64,000 bases of DNA from Herbaspirillum sp. (GTDB lineage Bacteria > Pseudomonadota > Gammaproteobacteria > Burkholderiales > Burkholderiaceae_D): the NCBI RefSeq assembly GCF_017744395.1, contig NZ_JAGIBI010000008.1, positions 1 to 64,000 of the forward strand. Direction: 5' to 3'. The position numbers and the translations under genes are program-made. This document shows positions 52,629-62,265 of the stretch, piece after piece; position 1 is the stretch's first letter; the number at the start of each line of letters is the position of its first letter. Below the pieces are notes generated by a model, which was not told the DNA's origin, searched no databases, and saw only the letters and a program-made list of their open reading frames with translations.

Positions 52629-53573
52629 ATGAGTTCCAATACGATCTTGCGCGGCATCCTGTTCGGCGCGCTGGCCGGCGCCGCCTGGGGGCTGGTGTTC
52701 CTGGCGCCCGAACTGACCCGCGAATTCTCGCCCTGGCAATTGTCCGCCGGGCGCTACCTGGCCTACGGCGCGTTCGCCGCGGTGCTGATCGCGCCGCGTC
52801 TGCGCAGCGTGGCCGGCCGCCTGGGCTTGCCGGAATGGCGGGCGCTGGTGTGGCTGAGCCTGCTGGGCAATGTGGTCTATTACGTCTTCCTTTCCAGCGC
52901 GGTGCAATTGGGCGGCATGGCGATGACCTCGCTGGTGATCGGCTTCCTGCCGGTGGCGGTGACCATCATCGGCAGCCGCGGCCGCGGCGCGGTGCCGATC
53001 CGCAAGCTGCTTCCCTCGCTGGCGCTGGGCCTGGCCGGCATCGCCTGCGTGGCATGGCAGTCGCTGGCGGCCGGCCATTCGGCCGGCGGCGGCTCGCAGC
53101 AGGTCGTCGGCTTTTTCTGCGCCATCGGCGCGCTGGTGTCGTGGACCACTTACGCCGTGGGCAACAGCCGCTGGCTGGCGCGGCTGCACGATATCTCGGC
53201 GCACGACTGGAGCCTGCTGACCGGGCTGGTGACGGGATTGCTGTCGGTGTTCATCGCGCTGCCGGCCTTCACGCTGCTGCTGGAACCGCATTCGCACGCC
53301 GAATGGGGGCGCTTCTTCGCCGTCTCGGCGGGCGTGGCGGTCATCGCCTCGCTGTTCGGCAACGCCTGCTGGAACAAGGCCAGCCGCCTGCTGCCGCTGA
53401 CTATGATCGGGCAGATGATCTTGTTCGAGACGCTGTTCGCGCTGCTTTACGGTTTCCTGTGGGAGCGCCGCCTGCCTACCCTGCTGGAAGCGGCGGCGAT
53501 GGTGCTGGTGACGGCCAGCGTGCTGCTGTGCGTGTCGGCGCATCGCGTGGTGGATGAAGGCGGCGGGCACTGA
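52629..53573 (+). CDS. EamA/DMT-superfamily transporter
   Basis: A 314-residue inner-membrane protein with ten spans in two EamA repeats, as in drug/metabolite exporters of the RhaT/YdcZ type. The first repeat begins GILFGALAGAAWGLVFLAPELTREFSPWQLSAGRYLAYG and ends near residue 145; the second begins VVGFFCAIGALVSWTTYAVGNSRWLA and ends in EAAAMVLVTASVLLCVSAHR. Most family members export amino acids or small metabolites, but the substrate is not predictable. TTTCCCCG upstream of the ATG is a poor ribosome site. It is a single-gene unit between two hairpins. Confidence 0.83.
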   Translation: MSSNTILRGILFGALAGAAWGLVFLAPELTREFSPWQLSAGRYLAYGAFAAVLIAPRLRSVAGRLGLPEWRALVWLSLLGNVVYYVFLSSAVQLGGMAMTSLVIGFLPVAVTIIGSRGRGAVPIRKLLPSLALGLAGIACVAWQSLAAGHSAGGGSQQVVGFFCAIGALVSWTTYAVGNSRWLARLHDISAHDWSLLTGLVTGLLSVFIALPAFTLLLEPHSHAEWGRFFAVSAGVAVIASLFGNACWNKASRLLPLTMIGQMILFETLFALLYGFLWERRLPTLLEAAAMVLVTASVLLCVSAHRVVDEGGGH

Positions 53574-53591
53574 GCACTGCCGGCACGTACG

Positions 53592-53630
53592 AAAAAACGC
53601 CTTGCGGTTTGCAGCCGCAAGGCGTTTTTT
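53592..53630. terminator. Bidirectional terminator between EamA gene and tcdA
   Basis: AAAAAACGCCTTGCGG (53592-53607), 7-nt loop, CCGCAAGGCGTTTTTT (53615-53630), a 16-bp perfect stem with tracts on both sides for the converging genes. Confidence 0.93.
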
Positions 53631-53644
53631 ATGCACCGCAAAAC

Positions 53645-54523
53645 TCAGGCTTTCTGCGCGATCTTCTTCAGCACATGTGCCGCTGCTACCAAGCCGAACG
53701 ATGCGGTCACCACCATGGCCGAGCCGAAGCCGGCGCAGTTCAGGCCGGTGACGCCGCCTTGCGCGACATCCTCGGCCGCAGCCACATCCGCGGCATCGCC
53801 GCCGATATCCATCTCCTCGCCCGCCGGATCGATGACGCAGGCCTCGCCTTCGCCAAGTTCGGGGAAGCGCAAGGGCTCGGTGGAAAACACCGCGTCGATG
53901 TGAAATTTGTTCTTGGTTCCGCGCGGAAAACCGTGCTGCGAACGCAAGCGCTTGCGCACCTTGGCCAGCAAGGGTTCCTGCTCGGTGCGGCACAGGTCGC
54001 GGATCTCGATCATGGTGGGATCGATCTGGCCGCCGGCGCTGCCGATGGTGACCAGCGGCATGCCGTTCTGGCGGCACCAGGCGATCATCGCCACCTTGGC
54101 CGGCACGTTGTCAATGGCGTCGACCACATAGTCGAAGCGGCTGCCGCCAAGCATCTGCGGCACGTTCTGCGGGTCGACGAAATCTTCCACCTCGGTCACC
54201 ACGCAGGTCGGGTTGATCTGCATGATGCGCTCGTGCAGCGCCGTCACCTTGGCTTTACCCAAGGTATCGGACAAGGCATGGATCTGGCGGTTGACGTTGG
54301 ACTCGGCCAGGTTGTCGAGGTCGATCATCGTGATGTGACCGATGGCGCTGCGCGCCAGCGCTTCCACGATCCATGAACCGACGCCGCCGACGCCGACCAC
54401 GCACACATGCGCATCGCGAAAGCGTTGCAAGGCTTGTGCGCCGTACAGGCGGGCCACGCCGCCGAAACGGCGCTCGTAGTCGATGTCGTGCGAGGCGGAG
54501 GAAGTATCTGGGGTCGTGCTCAT
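53645..54523 (-). CDS. tcdA: tRNA threonylcarbamoyladenosine dehydratase TcdA
   Basis: A 292-residue E1-like ThiF-fold enzyme that uses ATP to cyclise t6A37 of tRNA to ct6A. It has RFGGVARLYGAQALQRFRDAHVCVVGVGGVGSWIVEALARSAIG (Rossmann, about 18-60), the Asp-Asn-Arg ATP residues in IDLDNLAESNVNRQIHAL, VVDAIDNVPAKVAMIAWCR and IRDLCRTEQEPLLAKVRKRLR (about 175). These match E. coli TcdA (CsdL). The ATG at 54523 gives a normal N-terminus. It is transcribed towards the EamA gene and lies after secF, separated by a terminator. Substrate sulfur handling through CsdE is not encoded here. Confidence 0.92.
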   Translation of the reverse strand: MSTTPDTSSASHDIDYERRFGGVARLYGAQALQRFRDAHVCVVGVGGVGSWIVEALARSAIGHITMIDLDNLAESNVNRQIHALSDTLGKAKVTALHERIMQINPTCVVTEVEDFVDPQNVPQMLGGSRFDYVVDAIDNVPAKVAMIAWCRQNGMPLVTIGSAGGQIDPTMIEIRDLCRTEQEPLLAKVRKRLRSQHGFPRGTKNKFHIDAVFSTEPLRFPELGEGEACVIDPAGEEMDIGGDAADVAAAEDVAQGGVTGLNCAGFGSAMVVTASFGLVAAAHVLKKIAQKA

Positions 54524-54551
54524 GGAGTAACTCAATAACGATGTGATGAAG

Positions 54552-54583
54552 ACAAAAGGCCGCAACGCGAACGCTGCGGCCTT
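54552..54583 (-). terminator. Rho-independent terminator after secF
   Basis: AAGGCCGCAACG (54556-54567) pairs with CGCTGCGGCCTT (54572-54583) with one G-T mismatch; on the minus strand the loop is TTCG and TTTTGTC follows the stem. It starts about 22 bp after the secF stop. Confidence 0.8.
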
Positions 54584-54605
54584 CCTTGGTCGGTTCCGAC
54601 GGTGG

Positions 54606-55550
54606 TTACACCACGGCGCCGCCGTTCTCGTCCTTGACCTTGACCGGCTTGATCAGGTCTTCGCGCTTGACGCCCAGCCACATGGCCAGCGCCGCGGCGA
54701 CGAACACCGACGAATAGATGCCGAACAAGATACCGATGGTCAGCGCCAGCGCGAAATAATGCAGCGTAGGGCCGCCGAAGAAGAACATCGCCAGCACCAT
54801 CATTTCGGTGCTGCCGTGGGTGATGATGGTACGCGACATGGTGCTGGTGATCGCGTGGTTCAGCACTTCCGGCGTGGACAGCTTGCCGAAGCGGCGGTCG
54901 CGGAAGGCTTCGCGCACCCGGTCGAACACCACCACCGATTCGTTGACCGAGTAGCCCAGCACCGCCAGGACCGCCGCCAGCACGGTCAGCGAGAACTCCC
55001 ACTGGAAGAAGGCGAAGAAGCCGAGAATGATGATGATGTCGTGCAGGTTGGCGATCACCGCCGCCACCGCGAACTTCCATTCGAAGCGGAAGGCCAGGTA
55101 GATCACGATGCCGATCACCACCATCGCCAGCGCCATCAGGCCGTCGTGCGCCAGTTCGTCGCCCACCTGCGGGCCGACGAATTCGACGCGCTGCAGGCGC
55201 ACTTCAGGGTCGTCGGCCTTGAGCGCCGCGGTCACCTTCTCGCTTTGCTGGCTGGCGTTCACGCCGGGCTGCGCCGGCAGGCGGATCATCACGTCCTGGG
55301 CGGTGCCGAAGCTTTGCACCAGGGTATCGCGATAGCCCAGGCCTTCCACCGACTTGCGGATCTTTTCCAGGTCGGCCGGCTTGCTGTAGGCCATTTCCAT
55401 GACCGTGCCGCCAGTGAATTCGATCGAGAAATGCAGGCCCTTGGTCAGCAGGAAGAACACTGCGGCGACGAAGGTCAGCGCCGAGATCACGTTGAAGATC
55501 AACGCATGGCGCATGAAGGGAATGTCTTTTTTGATGCGGAAAAATTCCAT
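54606..55550 (-). CDS. secF: Protein translocase subunit SecF
   Basis: A 314-residue inner-membrane protein that with SecD uses the proton gradient to pull exported proteins through SecYEG. Span 1 (about 14-34) leads to the periplasmic P1 domain with LHFSIEFTGGTVMEM (D1-like motif, about 42). Five more spans follow from residue 140, with GDELAHDGLMALAMVVIGI, the conserved SVNESVVVFDRVREAFRD (D5-like, about 205) and TSTMSRTIITHGSTEMMVLAMFFFGG. Length fits the family. It is 65 bp after secD and co-transcribed with it. Confidence 0.96.
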   Translation of the reverse strand: MEFFRIKKDIPFMRHALIFNVISALTFVAAVFFLLTKGLHFSIEFTGGTVMEMAYSKPADLEKIRKSVEGLGYRDTLVQSFGTAQDVMIRLPAQPGVNASQQSEKVTAALKADDPEVRLQRVEFVGPQVGDELAHDGLMALAMVVIGIVIYLAFRFEWKFAVAAVIANLHDIIIILGFFAFFQWEFSLTVLAAVLAVLGYSVNESVVVFDRVREAFRDRRFGKLSTPEVLNHAITSTMSRTIITHGSTEMMVLAMFFFGGPTLHYFALALTIGILFGIYSSVFVAAALAMWLGVKREDLIKPVKVKDENGGAVV

Positions 55551-55615
55551 CGCTATCCTTTCGGTGCCGGCCGCGGGGTCTTGCCCTGCGGCCCGGCTGA
55601 ATCACTGCTGTCCTG

Positions 55616-57520
55616 TTACTTGGCTTCGCGCTTGGCCGAAGCCTTGCCGGAGGTGGTCAGGGTCTCGCCGGCCGGCTTCCAGATCTGGCCGATGGCCAGG
55701 CTGGCCAGCTTCTTCTTGCGGCCGTACCAGAAGTTGACCACGCCGCGCGAGAAGAACACCGCCGAGAACATCGAGGTCAGGATGCCCAGGCAGTGCACCA
55801 CCGCGAAACCGCGGATCGCGCCGGAACCGAAGATCAGCAGCGCCAGGCCGGCGATCAGGGTCGTGACGTTGGAGTCCAGGATGGTCGCCCAGGCGCGGTC
55901 GAAGCCGGCCGCAATCGCCGCCTGCGGCGAGTTGCCGGCGCGCAGTTCCTCGCGGATGCGTTCGTTGATCAGCACGTTGGAGTCGATCGCCATGCCCAGC
56001 GCCAGCGCGATAGCGGCGATACCGGGCAGGGTCAGCGTGACCTGCAGCGTGGACAGCAACGCCACCAGCAGCAGCACGTTGACCGACAGCGCCAGCGCGC
56101 TGAAGAAGCCGAACAGCTGGTAGTAGATCACCATGAAGATGGCCATCGCGGCGAAGCCGTACAGCACCGAGTCGAAGCCCTTCTTGATGTTGTCGGCGCC
56201 CAGTTGCGGGCCGATGGTGCGTTCCTCGATGATGTCCATCGGCGCGGCCAGGGAACCGGCGCGCAGCAGCAGCGCCAGGTCGCTGGCGGCTTCGGGCGAA
56301 CCCATGCCGGTGATCTGGAAGCGCGAGCCCAGTTCGGAGCGGATGGTCGCCACCGTCAGCACTTCGCCCTTGCCCTTTTCGAACAGCACGATGGCCATGG
56401 CCTTGCCGACCTTGTCGCGGGTGGCTTCGCGCATCTTGCGGCCGCCGTCGCCGTTGAGGTCGATACTGACCGCCGGCTGGTGGTTTTCATCGAAGCTGGC
56501 CGAGGCGTTGGAGATGTAGTCGCCGGTCAGCACCGGTTCCTTGTTCAGCACCACCGGGGCGCCCTTGCCGATCTTGAACAGTTCGGAGCCGAACGGGATG
56601 GCGGCGGTCTGCTCGGTGCCGCGCACCACGCTCTCGTCGACCATGCGCACTTCCAGGGTGGCGGTGCGGCCGATGATGTCCTTGGCGCGCGAGACGTCCT
56701 GCACGCCCGGCAGCTCGACCACGATGCGGTCGGCGCCCTGGCGCTGGATCAGCGGCTCGGCCACGCCCAGCTCGTTGACGCGCTTGGACAGGGTGGAGAT
56801 GTTCTGCTTGACGCCGTCTTCCTGGGTCTGCTTCAGCGCCTCGGGGCGCAGCGTGGCGACCAGCTTCAGGTCGTCGCCGGCGCCGGCATCGGCCAGCACC
56901 AGTTCCTGCAGTTCGCCCAGCGCGGAGCGGGCCTTGCTGCGGGTGTCGGCATCGCGGAAGGAGATTTCGATGGCGTCGCCATTACGGCTGATGCCGTTGT
57001 GGCGGATGTTCTTGTCGCGCAGCAGGCTGCGCACGCTGGCTTGCAGGCCTTGCAGGCGCTTGCTGAGCACCGCCTTGATGTCGACCTGCATCAGGAAGTG
57101 CACGCCGCCGCGCAAGTCCAGGCCCAGGTACATCGGGAAGGCGTGCAGGCTTTGCAGCCATTGCGGGGTATTGGGCAGCAGGTTGAAGGCGACGATGTAG
57201 GTCGGATCGGTAGGATCGGTATTCAACTGCTGTTCCAGCAGGGCCTTGGCCTTGAACTGGATATCGGTGGTGGCGAAACGCGCGCGCACCGAAGGCTGGG
57301 CGCCGCCGTTGTCGAACGCCACGCTCTCTGCGGGCAGGCTGCCTTGTTTCAGGATCTCATCGACGCGGCCGGCTACGGCGGCCTCGACCTTCAAGGTCGA
57401 CTTGGCGCTGCTGATCTGCACGGCGGGGGATTCGCCGAAGAAGTTCGGAACGGTATAGATCACGCCGAACAGCAGGGCGATGACGATCAGTACGTATTTC
57501 CAGAGAGAGTAACGATTCAT
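55616..57520 (-). CDS. secD: Protein translocase subunit SecD
   Basis: A 634-residue partner of SecF. Span 1 (about 8-25) leads to the large periplasmic P1 domain with GLDLRGGVHFLMQVD (D1 motif, about 132), NELGVAEPLIQRQGADRIVVELPGVQD and GSPEAASDLALLLRAGSLAAP. Five further spans from about 465 contain the D4/D5 motifs LTLPGIAAIALALGMAIDSNVLINERIREELRAGNSPQAAIAAGFDRAWATILDSNVTTLIAGLALL and GFAVVHCLGILTSMFSAVFFSRG. The acidic residue of MAIDSNVLI is part of the proton path. It lies between yajC (120-bp gap with two hairpins) and secF. Confidence 0.96.
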   Translation of the reverse strand: MNRYSLWKYVLIVIALLFGVIYTVPNFFGESPAVQISSAKSTLKVEAAVAGRVDEILKQGSLPAESVAFDNGGAQPSVRARFATTDIQFKAKALLEQQLNTDPTDPTYIVAFNLLPNTPQWLQSLHAFPMYLGLDLRGGVHFLMQVDIKAVLSKRLQGLQASVRSLLRDKNIRHNGISRNGDAIEISFRDADTRSKARSALGELQELVLADAGAGDDLKLVATLRPEALKQTQEDGVKQNISTLSKRVNELGVAEPLIQRQGADRIVVELPGVQDVSRAKDIIGRTATLEVRMVDESVVRGTEQTAAIPFGSELFKIGKGAPVVLNKEPVLTGDYISNASASFDENHQPAVSIDLNGDGGRKMREATRDKVGKAMAIVLFEKGKGEVLTVATIRSELGSRFQITGMGSPEAASDLALLLRAGSLAAPMDIIEERTIGPQLGADNIKKGFDSVLYGFAAMAIFMVIYYQLFGFFSALALSVNVLLLVALLSTLQVTLTLPGIAAIALALGMAIDSNVLINERIREELRAGNSPQAAIAAGFDRAWATILDSNVTTLIAGLALLIFGSGAIRGFAVVHCLGILTSMFSAVFFSRGVVNFWYGRKKKLASLAIGQIWKPAGETLTTSGKASAKREAK

Positions 57521-57547
57521 GGTGTTGTGCTTCTTGCTTCCAGAGAG

Positions 57548-57622
57548 GGCTGCGGCAAACCCGCAGCCGCTGTTCAGAACCGGGAGGCTCTAACAACATG
57601 GGCGCATCACCGATGCGCCCAT
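57548..57622 (-). repeat. Two strong stem-loops in the yajC-secD gap
   Basis: GGCTGCGG (57548-57555) pairs with CCGCAGCC (57561-57568). ATGGGCGCATC (57598-57608) pairs perfectly with GATGCGCCCAT (57612-57622) around ACC. The latter starts 18 bp after the yajC stop. Neither has a T-run, so stabilisation or processing of the yajC message is more likely than termination. Confidence 0.6.
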
Positions 57623-57640
57623 TGGACCGGTGCGGCCGGA

Positions 57641-57973
57641 TTACAGGGCCTTGATGGTGCCCTTGGGCAGCAGCGTGGCGACAGCCGCCTTTTGCACGAT
57701 GATTTCGTTGCCTTCGGACACTTCGATGGTGATGTAGGCATCGGTGACCTTGGTGATCTTGCCCAGGATGCCGCCCGAAGTGACGATTTCATCGCCCTTG
57801 GCCAGTGCGTCCATCATCGCCTTCTGTTCTTTCTGGCGCTTCATCTGCGGACGAATCATCAGGAAGTACAGCACGACGAACATCAGGATGATCGGCAGGA
57901 AGCTGGTCAGGTTGCCCAGCGCGCCGCCGGGGGCTGCTGCTGCCGTTTGCGCGTATGCGTCGGAAATAAACAC
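57641..57973 (-). CDS. yajC: Preprotein translocase accessory subunit YajC
   Basis: A 110-residue single-span membrane protein of the SecDF-YajC complex. The N-terminus FISDAYAQTAAAAPGG, the span SFLPIILMFVVLYFLMIRPQMKRQKE (about 25-45) and the cytoplasmic LAKGDEIVTSGGILGKITKVTDAYITIEVSEGNEIIVQKAAV are the standard family sequence. The start is a GTG at 57973, which has GGAG seven bases upstream and gives the usual FISDAYAQ N-terminus; a TTG at 57985 would add four residues and destroy the spacing. It leads the secD-secF genes. Confidence 0.93.
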   Translation of the reverse strand: MFISDAYAQTAAAAPGGALGNLTSFLPIILMFVVLYFLMIRPQMKRQKEQKAMMDALAKGDEIVTSGGILGKITKVTDAYITIEVSEGNEIIVQKAAVATLLPKGTIKAL

Positions 57974-58244
57974 GTAAGGCTCCAAAGGTTGTTGATTGAA
58001 AAATAGCCCTGCATTCTAGCACTGCGCAGGCGCTATACCCGCAAATCGGGACGGCTTGCCGGAGATCAAGATCGATTTGGCGATTTTCCGGCCCGTTTGC
58101 CCGTCTTTGGCGAGCGCTTCCCTTCCCCGCCGCCGCTTTCATTATCAAAACGGCATCGCCGCCCTCCGGCAAAACTTGTACAGTGGCAAACAAAATCAAG
58201 ACAAGATGGAACGCACCGTTCCGCCACGACACAGGAGACCGCGC

Positions 58245-59882
58245 ATGCTGCCCACCACGCCGCAACGCTACGAGGACATCGCCTCGCACTTTCGCTGGAA
58301 CATTCCCGAGCACTACAACATCGGCGTCGACGTCTGCGACAAATGGGCCGAGCGCGAGCCGCAGCGGCTGGCGCTGGTGCACATCGCGCGCGACGGCGGC
58401 GTGCGCCAATACAGCTTCGGCGAGATGCGCGCGCTGTCGAACCGCATGGCCAACCTGCTGCGGGCGCACGGCGTTGAGCGCGGCGAGCGCATCGGCATCC
58501 TGCTGCCGCAGGCGCCGGAGACCGCGTTCTCGCATGTGGCGGCCTACAAGAACGGCTGCATCGCGATCCCGCTGTTCGCGCTGTTCGGCGTCGAGGCGCT
58601 GGAATACCGGCTGCACAACAGCGGCGCCAAGGTGGTGGTGACCAATGCCGAAGGCGCGGCCAAGCTGGCCGGCATCCGCGGGCGCCTGCCCGAACTGAAG
58701 ACGGTGCTCACCATCGACGGCGCCCAGCCCGGCACGGTCGACCTGCACGCGGCATTGGCCGGCCAAAGCGAAGCGTTCGCGCCGGTCGCCACCCGCGCCG
58801 ACGATCCGGCGCTGATCATCTACACCTCCGGCACCACCGGCCAGCCCAAGGGCGCGCTGCATGCGCACCGCGTGCTGTTGGGCCACCTGCCCGGCGTCGA
58901 GATGTCCCACAATCTATTCCCGGTCGAAGGCGACCGCATCTGGACGCCCGCCGACTGGGCCTGGATCGGCGGCCTGCTGGATGTGCTGCTGCCGGCCTGG
59001 CACCACGGCGTGGCGGTGGTGGCGCACCGCTTCGAGAAATTCACCGGTGAAGCGGCGTTCCAGTTGCTGCAGGACCATGGCGTGCGCAACTGCTTCCTGC
59101 CGCCGACCGCCTTGAAGATGATGCGCACCGTGGCCGATCCCGAGCGACGCTGGCAGCTGAACCTGCGCTCGGTCGCCAGCGGCGGCGAATCGCTGGGCGC
59201 CGAACTGCTGGACTGGGGCCGCGAGACCTTCGGCCTGACCATCAACGAGTTCTACGGCCAGACCGAATGCAACATGACGGTCTCTTCCAATGCCGCCGTC
59301 ATGCCCTGCCGCCCCGGCAGCATCGGCCGCGCCGCGCCCGGCCACCGGGTGGCGATCGTGGACGACCAGGGACAGCCGTTGCCCGACGGCGCCCAGGGCA
59401 ACATCGCCGTGCTGCGGCCCGATCCGGTGATGTTCCTGCAGTACTGGAACAACCCGGCCGCCACCGCCGCCAAGTTCGCCGGCGACTGGCTGCTGACCGG
59501 CGACACCGGCGTGCGCGATGAAGAGGGCTATATCCGCTTCGTCGGGCGCGACGACGACGTGATCACCTCGGCCGGCTACCGCATCGGCCCCGGCGAGATC
59601 GAGGACAACCTGCTGCAGCATCCGGCGGTGAAGATGGCGGCGGTGGTGGGCGCGCCGGATGACGAGCGCACCGAGATCGTGGTGGCGATCGTGGTGCTCA
59701 ACGATGGCTATGTGGCCGATGATGCTCTCAAGCGCGAGCTGCAGCAGCACGTCAAGACGCGGCTGGCGGCGCATGAATATCCGCGCGAGGTCTACTTCGT
59801 GGAGGAATTGCCGATGACGACTACCGGCAAGGTGATCCGGCGGCAGTTAAGGGATATGGTGGCGGGCTGGCGCAAGGCCTGA
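58245..59882 (+). CDS. AMP-forming acyl-CoA synthetase (medium-chain/acetyl-CoA synthetase-like)
   Basis: A 545-residue ANL-superfamily ligase that activates a carboxylic acid to acyl-AMP and then acyl-CoA. Motifs: A3 loop IIYTSGTTGQPKGALHAHR (about 195), A5 NEFYGQTECNM (about 342), A7 LLTGDTGVRDEEGYIRFVGRDDDVITSAGYRIGPGEIE (about 425-455) and the catalytic Lys in PMTTTGKVIRRQLR (about 530). The GQTECN and W-A/G-rich WTPADWAWIGGLLD segments point to the ACSM medium-chain branch. AGGAG supports the ATG at 58245; the frame runs further upstream to 58056 without a ribosome site. It is oriented against its neighbours yajC and tgt, interrupting a normally contiguous gene order. Confidence 0.85.
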   Translation: MLPTTPQRYEDIASHFRWNIPEHYNIGVDVCDKWAEREPQRLALVHIARDGGVRQYSFGEMRALSNRMANLLRAHGVERGERIGILLPQAPETAFSHVAAYKNGCIAIPLFALFGVEALEYRLHNSGAKVVVTNAEGAAKLAGIRGRLPELKTVLTIDGAQPGTVDLHAALAGQSEAFAPVATRADDPALIIYTSGTTGQPKGALHAHRVLLGHLPGVEMSHNLFPVEGDRIWTPADWAWIGGLLDVLLPAWHHGVAVVAHRFEKFTGEAAFQLLQDHGVRNCFLPPTALKMMRTVADPERRWQLNLRSVASGGESLGAELLDWGRETFGLTINEFYGQTECNMTVSSNAAVMPCRPGSIGRAAPGHRVAIVDDQGQPLPDGAQGNIAVLRPDPVMFLQYWNNPAATAAKFAGDWLLTGDTGVRDEEGYIRFVGRDDDVITSAGYRIGPGEIEDNLLQHPAVKMAAVVGAPDDERTEIVVAIVVLNDGYVADDALKRELQQHVKTRLAAHEYPREVYFVEELPMTTTGKVIRRQLRDMVAGWRKA

Positions 59883-59903
59883 CCCGCCACATTGGCTGCG
59901 GCA

Positions 59904-61034
<1,131 letters not shown>

Positions 61035-62057
61035 TCAGCCTCGGTTGCAGGTGAGCAGCATGGCGTCGCCATAGCTGAAGAAACGGTATTTTTCGCGGAT
61101 CGCGTGCGCGTAGGCGGCGCGGATGTTGTCGTAGCCGGCGAAGGCCGAGACCAGCATCAGGAGCGTGGACTTGGGCAGGTGGAAATTGGTCACCAGGCGA
61201 TCCACGGTCTTGAAGGTGTAGCCGGGCGTGATGAAAAGTTGGGTATCGGCGCTGCCGGCTTGCAACTGCCCGGACTGCGAACCCGATTCCAGCGCGCGCA
61301 TGCTGGTGGTGCCAACCGCCACCACACGCCCGCCCGCCGCCTTGGTGGCGCGCACCGCGTCCACCGTGGCTTGCGGGATGGTGTACCACTCGCTGTGCAT
61401 CTTGTGCTGCGACAGGTCTTCCACCCGCACCGGCTGGAAGGTGCCGGCGCCCACGTGCAGCGTGACGAAGGCCTGCTTGACGCCGCGCGCGGCCAGTTGG
61501 TCCAGCAGGGCCTGGTCGAAGTGCAGGCCGGCGGTAGGCGCGGCGACCGCGCCCGGTTCCTTGGCGTAGACGGTCTGGTAGCGCGTCTCATCAAAGGCAT
61601 CGGCCTCGTGCTCGATATACGGAGGCAACGGCAGGCTGCCGTATTGCTCCAGCAACTCGAATACGTCGGACGGGAAATGCAGCGTGTAGAACTCGCCGAA
61701 GCGTTCGCCCACGGTGACGTCGAAGGCATCGGCCAGGCGGATCTTCATACCCGGTGGCGGTGATTTGGAGGCGCGCACCTGGGCATGCACGGTACGCTGG
61801 TCGAGCACGCGCTCGACCAATGCCTCGATCTTGCCGCCGCTTTCCTTGACGCCGAAAAAGCGCGCCTTCAGCACACGCGTGTCGTTGAACACCAGCAGGT
61901 CGCCGGGGTTGAGCAGGTCGAGGATGTCGGCGAAACGGCGGTCGGTCATGACGGCGCCGTCCACCTGCAGCAGGCGCGAGGCGCTGCGCTCGGCCAGCGG
62001 CGTCTGCGCGATCAGTTCGGGCGGCAGCTCGAAATCGAAGTCGGAAAGAGAATACAT
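61035..62057 (-). CDS. queA: S-adenosylmethionine:tRNA ribosyltransferase-isomerase QueA
   Basis: A 340-residue enzyme that transfers and isomerises the ribosyl group of SAM to preQ1-tRNA to give epoxyqueuosine. Conserved stretches: [24 protein letters not shown] (N-terminus), [17 protein letters not shown] (about 57), [38 protein letters not shown] (about 155-190), [27 protein letters not shown], and the C-terminal [43 protein letters not shown]. The ATG at 62057 matches the family N-terminus; the frame extends further upstream without support, and no clear ribosome site is seen. It precedes tgt and is divergent from recG. Confidence 0.96.
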   Translation of the reverse strand: MYSLSDFDFELPPELIAQTPLAERSASRLLQVDGAVMTDRRFADILDLLNPGDLLVFNDTRVLKARFFGVKESGGKIEALVERVLDQRTVHAQVRASKSPPPGMKIRLADAFDVTVGERFGEFYTLHFPSDVFELLEQYGSLPLPPYIEHEADAFDETRYQTVYAKEPGAVAAPTAGLHFDQALLDQLAARGVKQAFVTLHVGAGTFQPVRVEDLSQHKMHSEWYTIPQATVDAVRATKAAGGRVVAVGTTSMRALESGSQSGQLQAGSADTQLFITPGYTFKTVDRLVTNFHLPKSTLLMLVSAFAGYDNIRAAYAHAIREKYRFFSYGDAMLLTCNRG

Positions 62058-62265
62058 GCGTGTACGATGAAAAAGCGGGGGCATCCTGCGCCCGGCAGCA
62101 AAGAAGTGTTGCCGGTGGGATTGATACTGTAAATAATCACAGTAAAATAACGCCCAACCCGCTATTTTACGCTGTCGGGGCATTTTTCCCATATGCCTGC
62201 CCCGCTAACGTTTATCAGCGATCCGCACCACGTATCACGCGCCACGACCAACGCCGCCACGACGC

